Shown here one piece after another: positions 25,972 to 32,468 of a stretch of 33,257 nt of DNA. The notes under the pieces are model-generated. The model was not told the origin of the DNA and did no database searches. It saw nothing but the letters and a program-made list of their open reading frames with translations. The number at the start of each line of letters is the position of its first letter. Within the stretch, counting starts at the first letter, position 1. The position numbers and the translations under genes were made by a program. Source of the DNA: an uncultured Microscilla sp. (GTDB lineage: Bacteria; Bacteroidota; Bacteroidia; Cytophagales; Microscillaceae); assembly GCF_947493425.1 (NCBI RefSeq), contig NZ_CANLRP010000091.1, positions 1-33,257 of the forward strand, in the 5' to 3' direction.

Positions 25972-26431
25972 TGCACTGGGGATTAAATAAATACACTATT
26001 TATTCGAGGGTATTTTGTTTGCTGACGCACTTCGAAAAGTGCGCAGAGTTAGTTTACAATTCCGATGCATATCGCATGCGTCAAAGCTTAATTTTACGAA
26101 CACTTAAAATACCATCAAAATCATCAAAAATGACTCTTTTAGGCGCAACTCCTACGGAGCTGTGTCCCGCTTCGTTTATTTTTTCTACCAAGGTTTCGCC
26201 CCACTGGGGCTAATATTCGTAAAAAATGGCATAAAAACGAGCAAAGAGTTTTGAACGATTCCATAAAAATTGTGATTCAACACAACTTGAAGCTGGTTTT
26301 TACAGGCGGAATTTTAAGCCCTGACCAATGCGATGCATATCGGAACCGGAGCTACGTAAACTTTTTGAAGTAAAGTAAGCGAGCTAAAGACTCCGAATAA
26401 TGTGGTAGGAATTTAGTTTCCAGTGCACTAG
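25968..26431. mobile_element. MITE-like element 1, 456 bp, flanked by CTAG
   Basis: The ends are perfect inverted repeats, TGCACTGG at 25972-25979 and CCAGTGCA at 26420-26427. The similarity extends inward (RRAYTAAAT). CTAG flanks both sides (25968-25971 and 26428-26431) and may be the target duplication. The inside has no intact transposase. It contains the hairpin CGCACTT-CGAA-AAGTGCG, two copies of CGATGCATATCG (near 26063 and 26330), and a GCCCCACTGGGGC palindrome followed by TAATATTCGTA. That last motif resembles a repeat I recall as common in Bacteroidota intergenic DNA. Its ends resemble those of element 2 at 27340. Confidence 0.62.
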
Positions 26432-26440
26432 AGTTAAAAA

Positions 26441-26477
26441 GATGGTAGCCACCCCAAAACAAAGGTAAACTACCATC
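26441..26477 (-). terminator. Terminator after the precursor array
   Basis: GATGGTAG (26441-26448) pairs with CTACCATC (26470-26477). Read on the minus strand a T5 run follows (26436-26440). It lies 60 bases after the last precursor stop codon, so most precursor transcripts should end before the enzyme genes. A second small stem (AGGCAA/TTGCCT, 26495-26526) sits just upstream of it. Confidence 0.62.
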
Positions 26478-26536
26478 AGAATTTATAAGCATTCAGGCAA
26501 CCAATGGTCAGACCAAGTCATTGCCTAATACAGGCT

Positions 26537-26698
26537 TTATACTACATCCCCATCTTTTACGTGTACCGGGCCACCTGGGTAGTCGTTATAAATGGTTTTG
26601 ATACCGCCTTGGTACCCACCTTTGCAGCCTTGTTTCTGGATATTGTTCAACTCCTGGTTAGAAAACAAATCGCTGTTTAGTTTACTTAACTTTTTCAT
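26537..26698 (-). CDS. gwsA: Graspetide precursor 5 (last in transcription order)
   Basis: 53 residues. The leader MKKLSKLNSDLFSNQELNNI is shared with the neighbours, then comes QKQGCKGGYQGG. Compared with copies 2-4 this copy has a four-residue insertion, a cysteine (C25) and two Gly-Gly pairs (27-28 and 31-32). The processing site is therefore ambiguous. The core is IKTIYNDYPGGPVHVKDGD followed by VV. Candidate linkage partners are K33, T34, K48 with D38 and D49/D51. The upstream spacer is 51 bases rather than 43. It is followed by the terminator at 26441-26477. Confidence 0.87.
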   Translation of the reverse strand: MKKLSKLNSDLFSNQELNNIQKQGCKGGYQGGIKTIYNDYPGGPVHVKDGDVV

Positions 26699-26749
26699 AA
26701 TAATTAGATGTTTTGTTTGTTTTGTGATGCGTGTTATGGTTCAAATAGC

Positions 26750-26899
26750 TTATACAGCGTCCCCGTCTTTGATGTGCACAGGACCGCCTGGGTAATCATT
26801 GTAAATGGTTTTGATGCCACCCTTGATACTTTGCTTCTGGATATTGTTCAACTCCTGGTTAGAAAACAAATCGCTGTTTAGTTTACTTAATTTTTTCAT
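26750..26899 (-). CDS. gwsA: Graspetide precursor 4
   Basis: 49 residues: leader MKKLSKLNSDLFSNQELNNI, then QKQSIKGG with the cleavage Gly-Gly at 27-28. The core of 21 residues is IKTIYNDYPGGPVHIKDGD plus AV. Nucleophile candidates are K30, T31 and K44; acid candidates are D35, D45 and D47. The leader carries the helical lysine-leucine start typical of Gly-Gly leader peptides of this phylum. The start is fixed by an ATG at the same relative place in all five copies. Upstream is an A/T-rich TAATTATT rather than a Shine-Dalgarno site. Confidence 0.88.
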   Translation of the reverse strand: MKKLSKLNSDLFSNQELNNIQKQSIKGGIKTIYNDYPGGPVHIKDGDAV

Positions 26900-26942
26900 A
26901 ATAATTAGATGTTTTGTGATGCGTGTTATGATTTAAAATAGT

Positions 26943-27092
26943 TTATGCAGCGTCGCCATCTTTTATATCTACCGGGCCACCTGGGTAGTCATTAAAAATA
27001 GTTTTGATGCCACCCTTGATACTTTGCTTCTGGATTTTGTTCAGCTTTTGATTAGAAAACAAATCGTTGTTTAATTTACTTAACTTTTTCAT
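26943..27092 (-). CDS. gwsA: Graspetide precursor 3
   Basis: 49 residues, with the same layout as copies 2 and 4. The leader differs at three sites (N9, K16, K19 in MKKLSKLNNDLFSNQKLNKI) and is followed by QKQSIKGG. The core is IKTIFNDYPGGPVDIKDGD plus AA, with Phe for Tyr at position 33 and Asp for His at 42. K30, T31, D35, K44, D45 and D47 are unchanged, which marks them as the likely ring-forming residues. Confidence 0.88.
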   Translation of the reverse strand: MKKLSKLNNDLFSNQKLNKIQKQSIKGGIKTIFNDYPGGPVDIKDGDAA

Positions 27093-27135
27093 AATAATTG
27101 GATGTTTTGTGATGCGTGTTATGATTTAAAATAGC

Positions 27136-27285
27136 TTATACAGCGTCTCCGTCTTTTATGTCTACCGGGCCACCTGGGTAGTCATTATAAATGGTTTTGA
27201 TGCCACCCTTGATACTTTGCTTCTGGATTTTGTTCAGCTTTTGGTTAGAGAACAAATCGCTGTTTAGTTTACTTAACTTTTTCAT
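27136..27285 (-). CDS. gwsA: Graspetide precursor 2
   Basis: 49 residues with leader MKKLSKLNSDLFSNQKLNKI and QKQSIKGG. The core is IKTIYNDYPGGPVDIKDGD plus AV. It is nearly identical to copy 3 at the DNA level (193-base period), which indicates recent duplication. It is the first gene after the inserted element 2 in transcription order. Confidence 0.88.
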   Translation of the reverse strand: MKKLSKLNSDLFSNQKLNKIQKQSIKGGIKTIYNDYPGGPVDIKDGDAV

Positions 27286-27339
27286 AATAGTATAGATGTT
27301 TTGTAATAGTGAATAAAATATAAATTAAAGTGTATTTAG

Positions 27340-27525
27340 TACACTGTAAATTAAGTAAGTTGTTGTTTATTTCGAGATTATTTTGTTCTGTGATGATTAT
27401 AAAAAATAGAGCATAGCCACTAGCTACGTGATATTTTTTATAAGAGATCAAAGGGCAAAAGCTCACAGTCCCGAACTTGATTCGGGGAAGCCGAAAAAAG
27501 CATAAGATATTTAGTTTACGGTGTA
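27340..27525. mobile_element. MITE-like element 2, 186 bp, with TTTAG target duplication
   Basis: TACACTGTAAATTAA (27340-27354) is the inverted copy of TTAGTTTACGGTGTA (27511-27525), matching at 13 of 15 positions. TTTAG flanks both sides (27335-27339 and 27526-27530). No transposase is encoded; internal palindromes include ATAAAAAATA with TATTTTTTAT and CCCGAACTTGATTCGGG. The right flank holds the TAA stop codon of precursor 1 (27527-27529), which the duplication preserved. The ends resemble those of element 1 (CAC-G-AAACTAAAT), so both probably belong to one family. Confidence 0.68.
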
Positions 27526-27526
27526 T

Positions 27527-27688
27527 TTAGTCGCGAACATATACTGTGTACATAAAAGTAACCCCACTGTTGGTTTGTCTGGGCTCGCTTTTAGCTGTCA
27601 TGTCGCCACCTTTGATGCTTTGCTTCTGGATGTTGCTTAACTCCTGGTTAGAGAACAAATCGTTGTTTAGTTTACTTAACTTTTTCAT
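27527..27688 (-). CDS. gwsA: Graspetide precursor 1, same leader but unrelated core
   Basis: 53 residues and first in transcription order. The leader (MKKLSKLNNDLFSNQELSNI, QKQSIKGG) matches the other copies. The sequence after Gly28 does not: DMTAKSEPRQTNSGV followed by TFMYTVYVRD. It has six Ser/Thr (T31, S34, T39, S41, T44, T48), one Lys (K33) and acids D29, E35 and D53, which is enough for different ring chemistry. The same leader implies the same ligase and SPASM protein process it. Its stop codon lies in the target duplication of element 2. Confidence 0.83.
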   Translation of the reverse strand: MKKLSKLNNDLFSNQELSNIQKQSIKGGDMTAKSEPRQTNSGVTFMYTVYVRD

Positions 27689-27819
27689 AATAATTAGATG
27701 TTTTGTGATGAATAATAAGTAGATAAATATATATCAACAGATAAACCGCACATAGTGCGTGATTTTATGGTGTTGCGTATTAACTGTGAGGGTATAGTAA
27801 TCCCCTGCTATATATTAGA

Positions 27820-27840
27820 TTTTAGCATAGCCTGCTAAAA
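27820..27840. promoter_or_regulatory. Perfect 8-bp inverted repeat upstream of the precursors
   Basis: TTTTAGCA and TGCTAAAA with a five-base gap (TAGCC), 132 bases before the first precursor start. The symmetry and position suit an operator or an mRNA hairpin. The function is unknown. Confidence 0.35.
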
Positions 27841-28190
27841 CCCAGATGTAGTTTACTGTTGCCTTATCGTGTAAAAGACTAACATTATTTGTAAAAGCGA
27901 AATTGAACTAATCCAATAAGGCGATGTGTTTGTTTGGTCAATAGTATAGACATAGATCACCCGTTCATACAGGGAATAACTGCTGTGTACACCTTGGCGA
28001 AATGGCATAAATACTATGAGATCAAAAACTGAAAAGCCTTGAGTATAGTGAGATTAGTGAATGAGGTAATAGAGTTTAAAAGGTGTTAAACAGAGTTTAT
28101 GAGGGGATAAAATACTATGATTGGGTTGACGATTATAATTTTTCATGGTAATTGGTTTTATGGTGTTAGTATAATTGGTTATTGGCATCG

Positions 28191-28221
28191 CAAACATAGT
28201 AACTTGCAATGCAATGTACAA
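28191..28221 (-). promoter_or_regulatory. Possible distant promoter for the precursor array
   Basis: On the minus strand TATGTTTG (28198-28191) fits TAnnTTTG, with a TTG 20 bases upstream (28221-28219). The distance to precursor 1 is about 500 bases, so it may instead drive a small RNA or be chance. Confidence 0.25.
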
Positions 28222-28382
28222 GTGATTTGTCTATTTTTTTAAGAAAAAATATATAACTTTTTTAATATATACTCGCAAATTTTATTTGGTTTAAGTGGCA
28301 AACACCGACTTAAGTAGTTGATTTTCAGTTTTAAGAAGCAAAATTTTGCCTTAAGACTCAATGAGTAATGGCTATGTGCTTT

Positions 28383-29936
28383 TTAGTGAATAAGCACTGG
28401 TTTGCTCTCATTGTGGTAGCGATCTACTGCGCTTACTGCATACCTGTACCGGAGCCTACTGCGAGGCGGCATAGGTTCAACATAACGTTTATTACGAGTG
28501 ATTTGACAAATATACCGAGGTTGGGTATAGTCGGGTTTGATTTGCTCAGGAAAACGATACACCACATAATAAGTAGCTGTATCACCATCTATAGCTGGGC
28601 TTGGGGCGCTCCATTTGAGCGAAATTTTAGACGATGCCCTTACAATGTATACATTTTGAGGAGCTTTAGGGGGCATGCGATTTTTCCAAGGCATGGTTGG
28701 AATCAACGCAGGGTATTTATACAATTGTTGCCGGAGCGTGTCGGTTACTTTTGCTGGGTTTTTTTGCAAAAAATCAGACCTAAAGTAGGCGTTGCCCAAA
28801 ATACTGCGGTATTGCCGGGTCATCCTTACCTGATTGGGCAACTCAGACACATGTTTCCAGTGGTCATCCTTGTCGTTTTTTATTTTATAAAATGCGTGCC
28901 CTATATAAATATGACGGCTATAGGCGTGTTTTGCCCACCAAAAGGCTAAGGACTTAAAACTGGCGCGTGGGTGTTCAATACTCCAGTAAAGCTGGGGCAC
29001 CAGATAGTCTATCCAACCTTTACGCAACCATTTCAATACATCGGCATATAGGTAGTCATAGCTAGATTGCCCCACTTGGGTATCTGAGCCATTAGGATCC
29101 TCGCTTTTATTGCGCCAAACCCCTAAAGGACTAATGCCAAATTTAAGGTAAGGTTTAATGGCCTGAAGTGTATCGTGTACCTCCTTAATCAGTAGATTTA
29201 CGTTTTGGCGTCGCCAATGGTGTACATCTTTGCTATTGCCCCCATACTTCATAAAAGTGGCCTGATCTGGAAACTCAAGCCTGCCTTTTTTATAAGGATA
29301 AAAGTAATCATCAAAATGTATCCCGTCAATGTCATAACGTTGGGCAATATCGGCCACCACTGCCTTAAGGTAGTGTCGCACTGCCGGAATACCAGGATTA
29401 AATTGTTTGTGTTTGCTGTATATTACAAACCATTCTGGGTGGCGTTTTGTGATGTGGTTGGGTGCAGTAGCGTCGTGTTTTATGTTATACACTGCCCGAT
29501 AAGGATTAATCCAGGCGTGTAGTTCTATATTGCGTTTGTGGCATTCTGCCACTAAAAATTCCAGCGGGTCCCACAAAGGTTCAGGGGCTTTTCCTTGCTT
29601 GCCTGTGAGCCATTGTGACCATAGTTCAATCTCACTTTTATAAAAAGCATCTGCCGCTGGGCGTACTTGAAAAAAAATAGCGTTAATGCCACTTTTTTGA
29701 TGAAAGTCGAGTAGCTTGGTAAGTTCTTGCTTGTGTTCGCTGGGGGGAGCCCCTTTCTCTTTCGGAAAGTCCATGTGGTCAAACGTGGTAAGCCATACTG
29801 CCCTAAATTCTCGTTTAAGCTTACGCTTGGTTACCTTCACATTGTTGCTACAGCCGAGTAGCCAAGGCAACCATGCAAGTAAAAAGGCTTTTGCCCAATG
29901 TTTAGATAAAAAATGAAAGAGTGCGCGCATGACCAT
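28383..29936 (-). CDS. GHL10/DUF187-family lipoprotein glycosidase
   Basis: 517 residues with an SPII signal (lipobox LLGC, Cys29; ATG at 29936 or 29930). The catalytic domain is a TIM barrel of the glycosyl-hydrolase-like 10 group. Key segments are EFRAVWLTTFDHMDFP (residues 43-58), GINAIFFQVRPAADAFY (83-99), ELHAWINPYRAVYN (138-151), FNPGIPAVRHYL and YDIDGIHFDDYFYPY (201-215), where D209/D210 are likely active-site acids. A fibronectin type III-like domain occupies about 415-517 (PPKAPQNVYIVRASSKISLK). Related bacterial enzymes such as DigH act on denuded peptidoglycan glycan strands. An outer-membrane-anchored cell-wall or glycan hydrolase is a fair guess, but the substrate is not shown. 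Confidence 0.9.
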   Translation of the reverse strand: MVMRALFHFLSKHWAKAFLLAWLPWLLGCSNNVKVTKRKLKREFRAVWLTTFDHMDFPKEKGAPPSEHKQELTKLLDFHQKSGINAIFFQVRPAADAFYKSEIELWSQWLTGKQGKAPEPLWDPLEFLVAECHKRNIELHAWINPYRAVYNIKHDATAPNHITKRHPEWFVIYSKHKQFNPGIPAVRHYLKAVVADIAQRYDIDGIHFDDYFYPYKKGRLEFPDQATFMKYGGNSKDVHHWRRQNVNLLIKEVHDTLQAIKPYLKFGISPLGVWRNKSEDPNGSDTQVGQSSYDYLYADVLKWLRKGWIDYLVPQLYWSIEHPRASFKSLAFWWAKHAYSRHIYIGHAFYKIKNDKDDHWKHVSELPNQVRMTRQYRSILGNAYFRSDFLQKNPAKVTDTLRQQLYKYPALIPTMPWKNRMPPKAPQNVYIVRASSKISLKWSAPSPAIDGDTATYYVVYRFPEQIKPDYTQPRYICQITRNKRYVEPMPPRSRLRYRYAVSAVDRYHNESKPVLIH

Positions 29937-30100
29937 CGTTTACAGTAGTTGAGTTTTTAGATAAGCCACGAATATACAGTTTAGTCAGGAGTTGGGCAGT
30001 GTGTAATGCGTAGTTTTTTGGTAGCTACCAGGTGTTTCTCGCTAGGTGACACGACAAAATAATTAAGAAGTGAGACTGTACAATGATCATTTGAATGAAA

Positions 30101-30147
30101 ATTGCCTCTGGCAAAAATACCATTGTATTTTAGTTACCAGAGGCAAT
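30101..30147 (-). terminator. Long hairpin after the SpoIIAA-like gene
   Basis: ATTGCCTCTGG (30101-30111) pairs perfectly with CCAGAGGCAAT (30137-30147). A second stem is nested inside (AAAATAC with GTATTTT). On the minus strand TTTT follows. It lies 60 bases past the stop codon at 30208. Confidence 0.65.
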
Positions 30148-30207
30148 AAGGTGTTTTTGAGATTAGCATCACTTCACCAAATCAGAGCAAGCGCAAAAAT
30201 GCCCTAT

Positions 30208-30612
30208 TTATTGATGGAGCCATTGAAGGGCTTCGGTTTCTGACGAGAAAAAGCGAATATTTACAGATTGAGAGTTTTCTTCTTCGAGAAGTTGATTTAC
30301 ACTCAATTGTGCGATAAACTCTTCGGGATAAATCAACGCCCATTTGGCGATACCTGCTGTAATTAACTGAGGTAGCAGTTCATTGTCAAGCCAGGCTTGT
30401 TGCTCAGGGCTTATGGGGTAGTTAAAGTTCCGAGAGTCAGAATACAACTTTGAGGCATTGTTTGCTGCAAACAAATGAATCTGTTCTTTACATTCGGCAG
30501 TAAACTGATCGGCATTCATAGTAGTGGTACCACCTTTCCAAATAGACTTGAGTAAACTTTCTTCTTTTACTACAAAGTGGCTTACAAATTCACTTTCATA
30601 CAATTTCTCCAT
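30208..30612 (-). CDS. SpoIIAA/STAS-like protein
   Basis: 134 residues from the ATG at 30612, where relatives begin (MEKLYESEF). An in-frame ATG at 30681 would add 23 poorly structured residues. The pattern is that of small SpoIIAA-like proteins of Bacteroidota. A strand pair and WKGGTTTMNADQFTAECKEQ are followed by KLYSDSRNFNYPISPEQQAW, then LLPQLITAGIAKWALIYPEE, FIAQLSVNQLLEEE and a final NIRFFSSETEALQWL. The fold suggests a STAS/Sec14-type binding module. No ligand is known. It is a single-gene unit with its own terminator. Confidence 0.75.
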   Translation of the reverse strand: MEKLYESEFVSHFVVKEESLLKSIWKGGTTTMNADQFTAECKEQIHLFAANNASKLYSDSRNFNYPISPEQQAWLDNELLPQLITAGIAKWALIYPEEFIAQLSVNQLLEEENSQSVNIRFFSSETEALQWLHQ

Positions 30613-30860
30613 GACATAAGTAGATAATGTTCGTATATTGTTTATTTGTACCTGATCGTTTGAGATAGGCATAGCAAGCATTGTAAAATGCTAAATCCGG
30701 ATGAATATAATAGCTTGAGCTACTTTCAATTCGTTTTAATGTATACGAGACAAAAAAAAATAAGGTCTGGTATTTCAAGGTAGGTATTGCAATGCAGTGT
30801 TCAACCTTGAGCGGAAGAGTGTGGTTTCTGATGTGTTTTGTGTAAACTAAGATGTTTAGC

Positions 30861-31469
30861 CTAAACAAGCAAAGATACGTTTTCCATCCATACTTCCTGA
30901 CGATCTTCCCAACCCATGAGTGCATTAAACAAAGCCAGTTTTTCAAATTGATAAAGGCTTTGGTAATGAATATCAGCGGTTTGCAATACTCCCAACTTTA
31001 GCAAACGGGCACGTTGTGTACCCAGTAATAAAGGGCGACTAGGGGTAAACCACCCTTGACCGTTCCAGGCAGCCACATTACAATAATAGGAGTCGGTAAT
31101 GTACCCATTTTGTATCAGCAATACATCGTCGTGAGCACCTCTTTGGGCAAAAAGTGCCGTCAGCGCGGTGCGATCCATTTTTTTGTGTGCATATTCCAGC
31201 CCTGAAGCTTCTACAAGTTGTAAGCTTTGGATGGGACGAATACGGTATGCCTCAAAGCTTACCGACTGCACCTGTTTGCCATACACTACTCTACACTTAT
31301 AGCGTTGTCCTGGCAACCATTCGGCAGGAGCTCGCAGGTGTGTACTGAGCAAAAGCTCATCGTTGCATTGCCATACCTCCCGACGTGCCCTATCGAGGCG
31401 TTGCTGGTGGGTGTCTATATGGTAAAATTTACCGTTTTCAAACCTGATTGTTTCTAATAATGGGTACAT
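30861..31469 (-). CDS. pabC: Aminotransferase class IV, aminodeoxychorismate lyase-like
   Basis: A 202-residue PLP enzyme, shorter than E. coli PabC. LLETIRFENGKFYHIDTHQQ and RLDRAR at the N-terminus are typical of the class IV fold. KKMDRTAL places the PLP lysine at K96 (pattern K-x-x-[ND]-R), and DDVLLIQNGYITDSYYCNVA is the core of the domain. It would split aminodeoxychorismate into p-aminobenzoate and pyruvate. It overlaps the end of pabB by 32 bases on the same strand, which supports this role over a branched-chain aminotransferase. Confidence 0.88.
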   Translation of the reverse strand: MYPLLETIRFENGKFYHIDTHQQRLDRARREVWQCNDELLLSTHLRAPAEWLPGQRYKCRVVYGKQVQSVSFEAYRIRPIQSLQLVEASGLEYAHKKMDRTALTALFAQRGAHDDVLLIQNGYITDSYYCNVAAWNGQGWFTPSRPLLLGTQRARLLKLGVLQTADIHYQSLYQFEKLALFNALMGWEDRQEVWMENVSLLV

Positions 31470-32430
31470 ATACCTTGTCCGTTAATTCTTGGTACTCAGC
31501 CAGTGCATTGCTAAAAGTAGTAATGCCACCACCACTTTTAAAATATAATTTTCCGTGAATGTTTTCTATAAAACGAATCATTACCCCACTATCGAGCATT
31601 TCACCATCAAAATAACCAAAAACTCCCGTGTAATAACCTCTTTCATAGGTTTCTGCTGCCTTGATCACCTCTACTGTTTTCTTTTTTGGGGCTCCACTGA
31701 TAGAACCAGCCGGCAATAGTTCAAACAAAATGTTGCCAATATGCTGGGCGTAATCATGAGGTAAGTCTCCCACTACTTTGGAGCTTACCTGTAGCAACGT
31801 TTTGTCATGAGTAGCCACCTCATCTATGTATCTAAATCGGGCAACATGTACATTTTTAGCCACTTTACTCAAGTCGTTCCTGATGAGGTCAACAATGGTA
31901 GTATGTTCTGCCATTTCTTTAGGGTTTGCCAATATCTCAGCGGTGGCATTGGGTAAAGACGCATCTATGGTACCCTTCATAGGGTAAGACGCAATACGCT
32001 GTTGCTTGATTTGTACAAAAATTTCGGGAGAAAACACTACCCATTCGTCTTTGTACCATAGTTTGTAGCGTGCTTTACTTTGCCAAAAGACCTCTTGCAG
32101 CGATAAGTTGGTTTCTATAGGTGTAAGCATCGAAAGGTTGAGTAAATAAGAGTAGCCAAAATTGATTTTTGCCAAAGCCTTGTCGAAACTTTGTTTGTAT
32201 TGAGCAAAGGGTACAGGTTTTTTATTAAAAATCACTTCTTTTTGAGGGGGGGTATTGGGTAGAGGCAAGGCGTTATTCATTCCTTGAATATCAAATAAAA
32301 CTTCCTCAGGATTTATTTCATTCAACGGTAATACCACTGGTTGGTTAGTCTCAAAGTCAACGATAAACAAAAAAGGGGTTTTAGCCGCCCCATATTTGTT
32401 CATTTGCTCAATTGCTTGTGCCTTATTCAT
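31438..32430 (-). CDS. pabB: Aminodeoxychorismate synthase component I
   Basis: A 330-residue chorismate-binding enzyme. It has the C-terminal catalytic domain of the TrpE/PabB family with a reduced N-terminal region, as is common for PabB of this phylum. Signature segments are YPMKGTIDASLPNA, VDLIRNDLSKVA, the motif PAGSISGAPKKKTVEVIK, YYTGVFGYFDG and KSGGGIT. It converts chorismate with ammonia from PabA into 4-amino-4-deoxychorismate for folate. The overlap with pabC and the nearby pabA favour the folate branch over tryptophan. Confidence 0.9.
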   Translation of the reverse strand: MNKAQAIEQMNKYGAAKTPFLFIVDFETNQPVVLPLNEINPEEVLFDIQGMNNALPLPNTPPQKEVIFNKKPVPFAQYKQSFDKALAKINFGYSYLLNLSMLTPIETNLSLQEVFWQSKARYKLWYKDEWVVFSPEIFVQIKQQRIASYPMKGTIDASLPNATAEILANPKEMAEHTTIVDLIRNDLSKVAKNVHVARFRYIDEVATHDKTLLQVSSKVVGDLPHDYAQHIGNILFELLPAGSISGAPKKKTVEVIKAAETYERGYYTGVFGYFDGEMLDSGVMIRFIENIHGKLYFKSGGGITTFSNALAEYQELTDKVYVPIIRNNQV

Positions 32431-32437
32431 ATATTTG
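32430..32437 (+). promoter_or_regulatory. Candidate -7 box for pabA
   Basis: TATATTTG fits TAnnTTTG exactly, 31 bases before the pabA TTG start. It overlaps the first base of the opposing pabB start codon. Possible -33 TTG sites lie inside pabB. Confidence 0.42.
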
Positions 32438-32468
32438 CGTTTTGTTGCGCAAATAAAATAATAAAACC

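Larger units (their letters stand above)
26537..27688 (-). repeat. Tandem array of five precursor genes, basic unit 193 bp
   Basis: Start codons lie at 27688, 27285, 27092, 26899 and 26698. Two steps are exactly 193 bases (150-base gene plus a nearly identical 43-base spacer containing TAATTAGATGTTTTGTGATG) and one is 201. The 403-base step contains the 186-bp element 2. Removing that element and its duplicated TTTAG restores a 212-base step, as expected for the longer first gene. Confidence 0.85.
27689..28382. other. Upstream region of the precursor array, 694 bases without a gene
   Basis: No ORF of note. It contains a perfect hairpin (27820-27840), a GCAAAATTTTGC palindrome near the end of the opposing gene (about 28338-28349) and one promoter-like site (28191-28221). 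The rest is AT-rich. The promoter of the precursor array should lie here. Confidence 0.5.

Noticed and set aside
25941..26213. 90-residue plus-strand ORF
   Set aside because: It lies largely inside MITE-like element 1 and runs through palindromes. The composition is not protein-like.
26592..26795. 67-residue plus-strand ORF
   Set aside because: It is antisense to two precursor genes, whose leader conservation on the minus strand is decisive.
27341..27526. Decayed sixth precursor in the long spacer of the array
   Set aside because: No leader remnant can be found. The extra length is fully explained by the element with terminal inverted repeats and the TTTAG duplication.
26537..27688. Tandem repeats resembling a CRISPR or satellite array
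   Set aside because: The repeat unit is 193 bases and encodes an intact small protein in every copy. There are no short identical repeats with unique spacers and no cas genes.
28368..28949. 193-residue plus-strand ORF
   Set aside because: It is the antisense of the GHL10 lipoprotein gene, whose catalytic motifs are clear on the minus strand.
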